This document shows, one piece after another, positions 1 through 5,491 of a stretch of DNA of 8,187 bases. The position numbers and the translations under genes are program-made. The notes beneath the pieces were generated by a model. It made no database searches. It had not been told where the DNA came from and saw only the letters and a program-made list of their open reading frames with translations. Origin of the DNA: an uncultured bacterium. GTDB lineage: Bacteria; Hydrothermota; Tepidihabitantia; Tepidihabitantales; Tepidihabitantaceae. Each line of letters opens with the position of its first letter. The stretch's first letter is position 1. The stretch spans positions 1-8,187 of the forward strand of contig CAKZPX010000008.1 in assembly GCA_937139435.1 (NCBI GenBank). The letters are read 5' to 3'.

Positions 1-185
1 CGCAGACAGGTGAGGCGCGTCTGGTGGTGTTTGATGTGACCGGTCGGGCGGTGAAGGAGCTCGGCTTTGTTGTATCGGGCACCGGCACACGCAACCTTGA
101 CCTGCGCGACCTGGCAGCGGGCGTGTATCTGGTGAAGTTCACCAGTGGTGCTAACACCGCAAGCCAGAAGCTGATCGTGCGGTAA
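1..185 (+). CDS. C-terminal end of a secreted protein with a T9SS-like sorting domain (5' truncated)
   Basis: The frame opens at base 3 and runs 60 codons to the TAA at 183-185; the rest of the gene lies left of the window. The visible residues have the usual order of a Por/type IX secretion C-terminal domain: a strand with LVVFDVTGRAV, a variable loop, NLDLRDLAAGVYLVKF, and a final strand ending QKLIVR. In known T9SS cargo this domain directs export across the outer membrane and is often removed afterwards. The same layout ends the 909-residue protein on the other strand (VRLYD-type strand, GVYFLSVEN, KVIRR end), so two cargo-type proteins lie close together. The function of the missing upstream part cannot be judged. 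A strong terminator follows 18 bases after the stop, so this gene is not co-transcribed with deoC. Confidence 0.88.
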   Translation, partial: QTGEARLVVFDVTGRAVKELGFVVSGTGTRNLDLRDLAAGVYLVKFTSGANTASQKLIVR

Positions 186-202
186 GGTCGCACCGAGAAA
201 TC

Positions 203-235
203 AGAGCGGGCTCTTTCCGAGCCCGCTCTTTTTTT
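203..235 (+). terminator. Intrinsic terminator after the left-edge gene
   Basis: A perfect 11-bp stem (203-213 with 219-229, AGAGCGGGCTC and its complement) closes a 5-base loop (TTTCC) and runs straight into a T tract at 229-235 followed by ATTTT. It begins 18 bases after the stop codon of the left-edge gene. This is a textbook Rho-independent terminator. Confidence 0.95.
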
Positions 236-311
236 ATTTTACTCTGATAACAGAACAGTGGGGCAGAGGAGATATTATCCCGGGTGATGCTGGAAGATAA
301 GGGTAAGGTAG

Positions 312-339
312 TTGACAGATAATTAATTGTATTTAAAAT
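312..339 (+). promoter_or_regulatory. Sigma-70-type promoter for deoC-kbl
   Basis: A perfect TTGACA (312-317) and TAAAAT (334-339, five of six matches to TATAAT) are separated by 16 bp in an AT-rich stretch. Transcription would start near 344-347, only about 6 to 9 bases before the deoC ATG at 353. No other promoter-like pair stands out between the upstream terminator and deoC. TTGACA also occurs by chance inside genes in this window, so the support comes from the pairing, spacing and location. Confidence 0.6.
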
Positions 340-352
340 TGTAAACCTGCTT

Positions 353-1024
353 ATGTCCGAAATCGCCCGGTTTATTGACCATACCCTTTTGAAGCCGGAG
401 GCAACACCGGCGGATATCAGCCGGCTTTGTGAGGAGGCACGAGATTTTGGTTTCGCCACCGTTTGCGTTAATTCCGGTTATGTGCCGCTGGTGAAGGAGT
501 TGCTTGCCGATAGCGGGGTGGGGGTGTGCGCGGTGGTTGGTTTTCCGCTGGGTGCGAGTTTCAGTGCGGTTAAGGCACGGGAGGCAGAACTGGCGGTTAA
601 TGCTGGAGCAACAGAACTGGATATGGTGATGAATATCGGCAGGTTTAAGGCGGGTGATGATGGGTTTGTGGTTGATGATATTCGGATGGTGGTGGCTGCC
701 GGGGGTGGTCGGGTGGTGAAGGTTATTGTTGAGACCGGGTTGCTTTCTGATGAGGAGAAGGTGCGGGCAACTGAACTGGTTATTGCTGGTGGGGCAAGTT
801 TTGTTAAGACCGCAACCGGTTTTCTTGGTGGCGGAGCAACAGGACAGGATGTGGAGTTACTGGTCAGGGTTGCCCGTGGTCGGGTGGGAGTAAAGGCGGC
901 AGGAGGTATCCGCACCCTCAAACAGGCAAAGGGTTTAATCGCTGCTGGCGCAACCCGGCTAGGGACAAGCGCGGGCAGGGCGATAGTGATGGAAGAAATC
1001 AACCTAACTAATAAGGAGGAGTAA
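353..1024 (+). CDS. deoC: Deoxyribose-phosphate aldolase
   Basis: Cytoplasmic class I aldolase that splits 2-deoxyribose-5-phosphate into acetaldehyde and glyceraldehyde-3-phosphate in deoxynucleoside catabolism. The 223-residue protein has the length of the short bacterial/archaeal DERA form. It opens with [12 protein letters not shown] (8-18). Asp90 lies in ELDMVMNIG, the Schiff-base Lys152 in FVKTATGF, the second lysine Lys181 in [10 protein letters not shown], and the phosphate-binding LGTSAG is at 203-208. These correspond to E. coli Asp102, Lys167 and Lys201. The C-terminal tyrosine of the long E. coli form is absent. The ATG at 353 is the only usable start: an in-frame TAA stands at 320-322 with no ATG, GTG or TTG between. 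No Shine-Dalgarno site precedes it, which fits a nearly leaderless mRNA. The stop overlaps the kbl start by one base (TAATG), implying translational coupling. Confidence 0.96.
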   Translation: MSEIARFIDHTLLKPEATPADISRLCEEARDFGFATVCVNSGYVPLVKELLADSGVGVCAVVGFPLGASFSAVKAREAELAVNAGATELDMVMNIGRFKAGDDGFVVDDIRMVVAAGGGRVVKVIVETGLLSDEEKVRATELVIAGGASFVKTATGFLGGGATGQDVELLVRVARGRVGVKAAGGIRTLKQAKGLIAAGATRLGTSAGRAIVMEEINLTNKEE

Positions 1025-2283
1025 TGGCTTACGGCAAGATAAAGGAATTTCTGCAACAGGAGTTAAAGAGCGTCCGGGAACAGGGACTTTATAAAGAGGA
1101 GCGTTATATCCACGGTCCGCAGGGCGCGCAGATTGCGGTTGAATACCCGGCAGGCGCACCCAGACGGGATGTGCTGAACTTCTGCGCCAATAACTATCTC
1201 GGACTTTCCAGTTATCCGGAGGTGATTAAGGCGGCGCATGAGGCGCTGGAGAAATGGGGCTACGGAATGTCTTCGGTGCGGTTTATCTGTGGCACCCAGG
1301 ACTTGCATCGGCAGCTGGAGAAGCGTATCGCCGAGTTTCTCGGTATGGAGGATGCGATTCTTTATTCCTCCTGCTTTGATGCCAATGGCGGGTTGTTTGA
1401 GGTGATTCTCGGTCCCGATGATGCGATTGTTAGCGACCAGTTGAACCACGCCTCAATTATTGATGGCGTCCGGCTGTGTAAGGTTCCGAGAGAGCGAAGG
1501 TTAATATATCAGCATGCGGATATGGCAGACCTGGAGGCAAAGTTAAAGCAGGTAAGGGATGGTGGTGCCCGGTTTGTGATGATTGCGACTGATGGCGCTT
1601 TTTCCATGGACGGTGATGTGGCAAGGTTGAATGAGATTGTGCCGCTGGCAGAGAAGTATGATGCGCTGGTTATGATTGATGATTCGCATGCGACCGGTTT
1701 TATGGGGAAGACCGGCAGGGGCACGCATGAGTATCACAATGTGATGGGTAAGGTGGATATCATCACAACCACATTTGGCAAGGCGATGGGCGGGGCATCC
1801 GGCGGGGTAACCGCAGCCAGAAAGGAGATTGTGGAGATTCTGCGCCAGCGTTCCCGACCGTATCTTTTCTCCAATACCCTGTGCCCGGTGGTGGCAGCAG
1901 CCACCCTGCGGGTGATCGAAATCCTTTCTGAGACCACCGCAAGGCGGGATAAACTGGAGTGGAACACAAAGTACTTCCGCAAGGCGATGACCGAAGCCGG
2001 TTTTGACATTAAGCCCGGTGACCATCCGATTGTGCCGATTATGCTTTACAATGCGAAACTTTCCCAGGATTTTGCCCGCGACCTTTATTACGAGGGGATA
2101 TATGTGATCGGGTTCTTTTATCCGGTTGTGCCGCGCGGGCAGGCACGGATCCGGGTGCAGCTGTCTGCTGCCCATGAAAAGGAGCATCTGGACCGGGCGA
2201 TTGCGGCGTTTGTTAAGGTGGGAAAGAAGTATGAAATCCTGGGCAAGAGCCGGAACGAGATAATCGCCCGCTACGGCGAGTAG
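1024..2283 (+). CDS. kbl: 2-amino-3-ketobutyrate CoA ligase (glycine C-acetyltransferase)
   Basis: PLP-dependent fold-type I enzyme of the alpha-oxoamine synthase family. It interconverts 2-amino-3-oxobutyrate plus CoA with glycine plus acetyl-CoA, the second step of threonine degradation through threonine dehydrogenase. Visible landmarks are [11 protein letters not shown] (52-62), [12 protein letters not shown] (84-95), His142 in [17 protein letters not shown] (219-226) and the PLP lysine Lys253 in [13 protein letters not shown]. The C-terminal [22 protein letters not shown] distinguishes it from BioF, HemA and serine palmitoyltransferase. At 419 residues it is about 20 longer than E. coli Kbl (398), mostly because of a C-terminal tail ([18 protein letters not shown]). 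AAGGAGGA at 1013-1020 supports the ATG at 1024. It is the second gene after deoC; no tdh is adjacent within the window. A hairpin terminator follows 21 bases after the stop. Confidence 0.96.
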   Translation: MAYGKIKEFLQQELKSVREQGLYKEERYIHGPQGAQIAVEYPAGAPRRDVLNFCANNYLGLSSYPEVIKAAHEALEKWGYGMSSVRFICGTQDLHRQLEKRIAEFLGMEDAILYSSCFDANGGLFEVILGPDDAIVSDQLNHASIIDGVRLCKVPRERRLIYQHADMADLEAKLKQVRDGGARFVMIATDGAFSMDGDVARLNEIVPLAEKYDALVMIDDSHATGFMGKTGRGTHEYHNVMGKVDIITTTFGKAMGGASGGVTAARKEIVEILRQRSRPYLFSNTLCPVVAAATLRVIEILSETTARRDKLEWNTKYFRKAMTEAGFDIKPGDHPIVPIMLYNAKLSQDFARDLYYEGIYVIGFFYPVVPRGQARIRVQLSAAHEKEHLDRAIAAFVKVGKKYEILGKSRNEIIARYGE

Positions 2284-2304
2284 TCCGGTTTCGGATAGTA
2301 GTAG

Positions 2305-2337
2305 TACCGCCCCGCGTTTCGGGGCGGTATATTATTT
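2305..2337 (+). terminator. Terminator of the deoC-kbl operon
   Basis: A perfect 10-bp GC-rich stem (TACCGCCCCG at 2305-2314 with 2320-2329) has a 5-base loop (CGTTT) and is followed by the T-rich TATTATTTT. The T tract is interrupted but adequate for Rho-independent termination just behind kbl. Confidence 0.85.
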
Positions 2338-2420
2338 TAGAGCCAGTTAAACAGAAAATTTAACGCCAATTTTTAAATCCGACCGATTAACTTTTGGTTT
2401 TATAATCAGTTATAATAAAC

Positions 2421-2462
2421 ACCCCCGAAGTGGAGGGTTGGTGTGTCCCTCACTCCGGGGGT
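2421..2462 (-). terminator. Hairpin between convergent genes, probable terminator of the minus-strand gene
   Basis: The arms 2421-2437 and 2447-2462 pair as A-CCCCCG, one A/C mismatch, AGTG, one bulged G, then AGGG, with a 9-base loop. Read on the minus strand, the hairpin lies 23 bases past the stop of the 909-residue gene and is followed by the T-rich TGTTTATTATAA, so it fits an imperfect intrinsic terminator for that gene. The plus-strand side lacks a T tract, so it would act mainly on minus-strand transcripts. The remaining bases of 2284-2484 are AT-rich with no gene. Confidence 0.65.
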
Positions 2463-2484
2463 AGTGGTGTAAATTGTGCTCTAT

Positions 2485-5214
2485 TTAACGCCGAATTACT
2501 TTTGCTGTTTTAGAGTAACAGGGGTTCTCTACGGAAAGGAAATAGACACCAGGAGGTAGTGACTGGCAGTTGATGGTGAAGTTGCGTTCCGGGGTGAAGG
2601 TGGAGAAGATGACCCGTCCGCTGTGGTCGTAAAGCCGGATGGTACTGGTTAGATGGCGAGGTGAGGAGATTTCGCCATGAATGATGCCGCTGGTCGGGTT
2701 GGGATAGATACGCAGGGTAAATGGATTAGCCGGGACCGAGCCAGGTTCGTTAACCCCGGGACCGGATTCCGGGCTTTTATAGCACCAGAATTCGTTAGTT
2801 TTGTTGCCTTTGAGGGCAAAGAAGATGCCGTTGCCCAGGGAGACGATGGCACCGCCCGCCTTGATGCGTTTTTTCTTCATTGTTGAACCGAGTGCGGGAA
2901 TGGTGTCCAGTTCTTCCCAGCGGTTTCCTGCCGGGAAGAAGCGCCAGAATTCGTTGGTGTTGCCACCTTTGAGGCAGTACATCGCCTGGTTCCACCAGGC
3001 GCCACCAGCACCATCTTTGACCTTTTTCTGCCTGCCCGAGTGCCCGACAGCAGGAAAGTCCTGGAATCGGGTTGTGAGCCAGGCACCGGTGGTGATATCA
3101 AAGCCAAACACCTCGCCGTATTTTGCCTTGACCGCATAGATTGTCCGGTTGCCATCAAATACGATAAAGGAGCCGCCTTTGTAGGATTCTTTGCCTGATG
3201 GACCGAGCGGTGCCGAAGGGAGTGATTCCCATTGCTGGCTGGTGGTGTTGTAGCGCCAGAATTCGTTTTTGGAGCCCTTGAGCAGATACACATAACCGGT
3301 ATTGTTCTGGACAAGATAGACCATACTCGCACCCGCTTTGACTGGTTTGCGGGTTGGACCGAGCGGGACATCGGTCAGCGTCTCCCAGGTGTCGGTTACC
3401 GTGTTGTAGCGGATAAAGGTGGTGCTGGAGTTGCCTTTGAGCGCATAGATGTAGCTGTTGTTGTCGCTGGTCAGGGCAGAGCCATTGTAAACCGGTTTAC
3501 CGTTACTGCCGGGTGGTAAGGAGGCACGCATATACCAGGAGTCGGTATCAACGTCATAGGCAAGGAATTCGTCTGATTTGTTGCCCCGGAGCGCATAGAT
3601 GGTGTTGCCGGTCCGGGTCAGGGCACCGCCATTTTTGACCGCCTTGGTGCCGGTGGGCAGTGGTGTCATCTCCTGCCAGCCGACAACGAGCGGTCGGCGC
3701 ACCGCAACTATCTTTTCCTCGGAGTCATTGCCCGGTTCGGCATCGTCTGGTAAGGCGGTGGAGCAGCGAACGGTATAGGTGCCCTTGGTGGCGTTCCAGG
3801 GGCGGAAGATGATGTTGAGGGTTTCGCCCGGTGCGAGTCTGGTCGTGGTGATGGAGTCGTAGTATTCCCGGGTTGTGCTCCGATAGGCAGCGAAGTAGGT
3901 TTTAAACCCGGATTCGGTAAATGTGCCGTAGTTCAAGATTCTGACCTCGGGGTTGATTGCGCCGGGTGGAACGGTGTCGGCTGGTGTCAGGATAGAGAAG
4001 ACACCGACATCGTGAACCGCAGACCGGACCGTTACCCGACCGGAAACCAGGTCGTTTTCCGGGTTGAGGTCACGCGGGGCAAGGACACGCAGGGTTTTAG
4101 TGTAGGTGCCAGGATGCGTGGCAATCCAGGAGGAGAAACTGACGGTGTCAACTTGATAAGGAGCAAGGATGTGGGTTATGGAGTCGGAGTAGGCCGGACT
4201 GCCGAGGATGTTAATATCAAAGAACACCTTTAACTGCACCTGGTGCGGAGCGTAGTTGGCAATGCAGCCGCGGGGGATGACCATGGTGGTCTCCACAACC
4301 ACCTCACCCGGTGCAAGAATGGCAAGTGCGGCACAGTCGTTGTAAAATGGCGGTTTGACAAAAACCCGGCGCGAGGCGGTGTCGTTTTCCGGGTTGAGGT
4401 CGCCGGGCAGAAGGGTCTGGAACAGGGCGGTGATGATGCCGGCGGTGTCGGCACGCCAGTCCGGGAAGGTGATGGTGGCGGATTCACCCGGGGCAAGGTT
4501 GTTGACATACACACTTTCCTGATCGGTGCCAATCATTAGTCGGGTCCAGAATGAACCGGTACCGGACGAGGGGTTGAACACAACACAGCGGGGGGTAATT
4601 ACCGCGGCGGAGTCAACGGTGTCTCCGGGCGCCAGGATACGGGTAATGCCAGCATCGGTTGCCCGGCGCTGGGCGGTGATGGAGAAGTTATCAATGACCC
4701 AGTGGGTGATGCCGGTCTCCTCGGTGGGCAGAGAGAAGGCGATGCGGACATTGGGCTGGTCTTCTGCCCAGGTGAGGTCATAGGTCAAAAGTTGCGGGTC
4801 AAGTGTCTGACCGACCAGGCTGGCAATTTCAATCGGAAAGGTGCGACCGGAGTCAAGGGAGGCGATGATCTTAGGTTCGGCATAGCCCGAGCCCGGGACA
4901 ATAGCCAGTGAGCAGCGCAGGACAATGGCGGAGCAGCCGCGCAGGTCAAGGATCATGTCAATGTCCGCCTCACCCGCGCCAATTGCCGCGTAAGGGGTGG
5001 TGTTGTCTGACCAGGGGTTAAAGCCCAAGTCTGGTGCCCGGTGCCAGTCGTTGCTACTGGTGTCACCGGTAAAGAGAATCTCCCAGCCCCGGGGCGGGTT
5101 GACAGTTGACCAGTTACCGTTGAAGTTTTCATTGAGTACGACCGTCTGGGACGGTGCCGGGTGGACTATCAGGGCAAGGGTAATAAGAAAAACCGAATAA
5201 CCAGATTTTTTCAT
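2485..5214 (-). CDS. Secreted multidomain Kelch-like propeller protein with T9SS-like sorting domain
   Basis: A 909-residue exported protein of unknown specific role. Residues 1-22 form a signal peptide (KK start, hydrophobic FLITLALIVHPAP, likely cleavage near PSQ). Residues 25-182 resemble a MAM/choice-of-anchor-J beta-sandwich (NENFNG...GW opening, WVIDNFSI ending). Residues 187-505 hold three CARDB/Ig-like repeats of about 110 residues, each with a LAPGE-type strand and the first two closing DLNPEND. Residues 513-818 hold six Kelch-like blades of 50-53 residues with the signature iYaLKGNktnEFwrYn...W. Residues 830-909 are a sorting domain (LRIYPNPTSG, IRLYDHSGRV, LPPGVYFLSV, ending KVIRR). 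The start is set by GGAGG (complement of 5221-5225) six bases before the ATG. No catalytic motif was recognised; surface recognition or adhesion is an inference. The gene is divergent from the lipoprotein/receptor pair. Confidence 0.93.
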   Translation of the reverse strand: MKKSGYSVFLITLALIVHPAPSQTVVLNENFNGNWSTVNPPRGWEILFTGDTSSNDWHRAPDLGFNPWSDNTTPYAAIGAGEADIDMILDLRGCSAIVLRCSLAIVPGSGYAEPKIIASLDSGRTFPIEIASLVGQTLDPQLLTYDLTWAEDQPNVRIAFSLPTEETGITHWVIDNFSITAQRRATDAGITRILAPGDTVDSAAVITPRCVVFNPSSGTGSFWTRLMIGTDQESVYVNNLAPGESATITFPDWRADTAGIITALFQTLLPGDLNPENDTASRRVFVKPPFYNDCAALAILAPGEVVVETTMVIPRGCIANYAPHQVQLKVFFDINILGSPAYSDSITHILAPYQVDTVSFSSWIATHPGTYTKTLRVLAPRDLNPENDLVSGRVTVRSAVHDVGVFSILTPADTVPPGAINPEVRILNYGTFTESGFKTYFAAYRSTTREYYDSITTTRLAPGETLNIIFRPWNATKGTYTVRCSTALPDDAEPGNDSEEKIVAVRRPLVVGWQEMTPLPTGTKAVKNGGALTRTGNTIYALRGNKSDEFLAYDVDTDSWYMRASLPPGSNGKPVYNGSALTSDNNSYIYALKGNSSTTFIRYNTVTDTWETLTDVPLGPTRKPVKAGASMVYLVQNNTGYVYLLKGSKNEFWRYNTTSQQWESLPSAPLGPSGKESYKGGSFIVFDGNRTIYAVKAKYGEVFGFDITTGAWLTTRFQDFPAVGHSGRQKKVKDGAGGAWWNQAMYCLKGGNTNEFWRFFPAGNRWEELDTIPALGSTMKKKRIKAGGAIVSLGNGIFFALKGNKTNEFWCYKSPESGPGVNEPGSVPANPFTLRIYPNPTSGIIHGEISSPRHLTSTIRLYDHSGRVIFSTFTPERNFTINCQSLPPGVYFLSVENPCYSKTAKVIRR
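2761..3678 (-). repeat. Six-blade Kelch-variant repeat region in the 909-residue protein
   Basis: Residues 513-818 contain six tandem blades. Equivalent tyrosine/phenylalanine positions are at 540, 590, 643, 693, 746 and 799, a period of 50, 53, 50, 53 and 53. Five blades carry (L/K)(K/R)G(N/S/G) directly after the aromatic strand (ALRGNKSDEF, ALKGNSSTTF, LLKGSKNEF, CLKGGNTNEF, ALKGNKTNEF). Blade 4 deviates (AVKAKYGEV). Each of the first five blades ends on a tryptophan (560, 610, 662, 712, 766). Canonical Kelch has a GG doublet at the place where these have KGN. Six blades are enough for a closed beta-propeller. Confidence 0.85.
3700..4656 (-). repeat. Three tandem CARDB/Ig-like repeats in the 909-residue protein
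   Basis: Residues 187-505 fall into three units of about 110 residues. They open with DAGITRILAPGDTV, DCAALAILAPGEVV and DVGVFSILTPADTV and close with GDLNPEND (271-278), RDLNPEND (381-388) and DDAEPGND (490-497). Units 1 and 2 share an identical 21-base stretch coding for DLNPEND at 4051-4071 and 4381-4401, exactly 330 bases apart, which indicates internal duplication. Such repeats usually act as spacers that hold a domain away from the cell. Confidence 0.85.
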
Positions 5215-5232
5215 AAAAAGCCTCCGTTGTCG

Positions 5233-5258
5233 CCGGGGTGTTTAATTAAAAGCCCCGG
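5233..5258 (-). promoter_or_regulatory. Stem-loop in the 5' leader of the 909-residue gene
   Basis: CCGGGG (5233-5238) pairs perfectly with CCCCGG (5253-5258). The enclosed bases contain the self-complementary TTTAATTAAA, so the whole 26 bases form an almost continuous inverted repeat. It would lie about 7 bases from the predicted transcript start and just before the ribosome binding site. It could stabilise the mRNA 5' end or be a protein-binding operator; the sequence cannot separate these. Confidence 0.45.
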
Positions 5259-5271
5259 TTAATTACGCATA

Positions 5272-5300
5272 AGAATAGACACATTTTTTCTTTTTGTCAA
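5272..5300 (-). promoter_or_regulatory. Sigma-70-type promoter for the 909-residue gene
   Basis: On the minus strand a perfect TTGACA (complement of 5295-5300) and TATTCT (complement of 5272-5277, four of six matches) are separated by exactly 17 bp. Transcription would start near 5265, giving a leader of about 50 bases that contains the stem-loop at 5233-5258 and GGAGG at 5221-5225. Confidence 0.55.
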
Positions 5301-5349
5301 TAAAGTCAGAACAGGGCGGGCCGGGGAAACCGGGCAGGTCTGATTGTGC

Positions 5350-5376
5350 TTGACAGAGCGGGAATATTTATTTAAT
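5350..5376 (+). promoter_or_regulatory. Sigma-70-type promoter for the lipoprotein/receptor operon
   Basis: TTGACA (5350-5355) is followed after 15 bp by TTTAAT (5371-5376, five of six matches). The spacer is short, so this is less certain than the other two promoters. Its -35 box is 49 bp from the -35 box of the divergent promoter. The predicted start near 5383 gives a leader of roughly 109 bases before the GTG start. Confidence 0.45.
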
Positions 5377-5395
5377 GTTAATGTGTTGTTAATGT
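5372..5395 (+). repeat. Three TTAATGT direct repeats over the promoter
   Basis: TTAATGT occurs at 5372-5378, 5378-5384 and 5389-5395. The start-to-start distances are 6 and 11 bp, the latter one helical turn, and the array covers the -10 box and the predicted start site. The position suits a repressor operator, but the motif is short and AT-rich, so chance is possible. Confidence 0.35.
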
Positions 5396-5408
5396 TGTCC
5401 AGGCTGTG

Positions 5409-5459
5409 CTCGGTATATTACATTTGCTGGTGCGGTAATGGCACCGAGGTCTTTTTTTT
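5409..5459 (+). promoter_or_regulatory. Possible attenuator-like leader structure before the lipoprotein gene
   Basis: Two mutually exclusive helices share the bases ACC at 5443-5445: CTCGGT (5409-5414) with ACCGAG (5443-5448), and GGTGC (5429-5433) with GCACC (5441-5445). A run of eight T follows at 5452-5459, 32 bases before the GTG start. Competing helices ahead of a T tract are the arrangement of a transcription attenuator. The stems are only 5 to 6 bp, and 3 to 6 bases separate them from the T run, so this is tentative. It does not match a riboswitch class that I recognise. Confidence 0.3.
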
Positions 5460-5477
5460 CTCCAATAATAAAAAGAT

Positions 5478-5485
5478 AAAGGAGG
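5478..5485 (+). promoter_or_regulatory. Shine-Dalgarno site that fixes a GTG start
   Basis: AAAGGAGG lies six bases before the GTG at 5492, ideal spacing. It supports the non-ATG start, which in turn gives a complete lipoprotein signal peptide. Confidence 0.9.
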
Positions 5486-5491
5486 CAAACT

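Noticed and set aside
287..322. Short ORF (11 codons) in front of deoC, preceded by GAGGAG
   Set aside because: The GAGGAG at 266-271 is 12 to 15 bases from the possible starts, the peptide has no attenuator-like codon runs, and the likely deoC promoter lies inside or downstream of it.
478..1056. 192-codon open frame on the minus strand over deoC
   Set aside because: It is antisense to deoC with low-complexity Ser/Thr/Pro/Ala composition; deoC has all its catalytic residues.
1543..2187. 214-codon open frame on the minus strand inside kbl
   Set aside because: It lies wholly antisense to a clearly functional kbl, shows no recognisable protein features, and is explained by the G-rich codon use of the real gene.
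2761..3678. CRISPR-like or DNA tandem repeat
   Set aside because: The periodicity is at protein level (Kelch-type blades); the DNA copies are too divergent for a CRISPR or a DNA-level satellite.
4243..4539. Plus-strand open frames inside the 909-residue gene
   Set aside because: They are out-of-frame complements of a gene with signal peptide, domain repeats and sorting domain in one intact frame. No ribosome site or domain supports them.
5301..5349. Inverted repeat TCAGA...TCTGA and CCGG pairs between the divergent -35 boxes
   Set aside because: The arms are only 4 to 5 bases and widely separated in GC-rich sequence, which is within chance.
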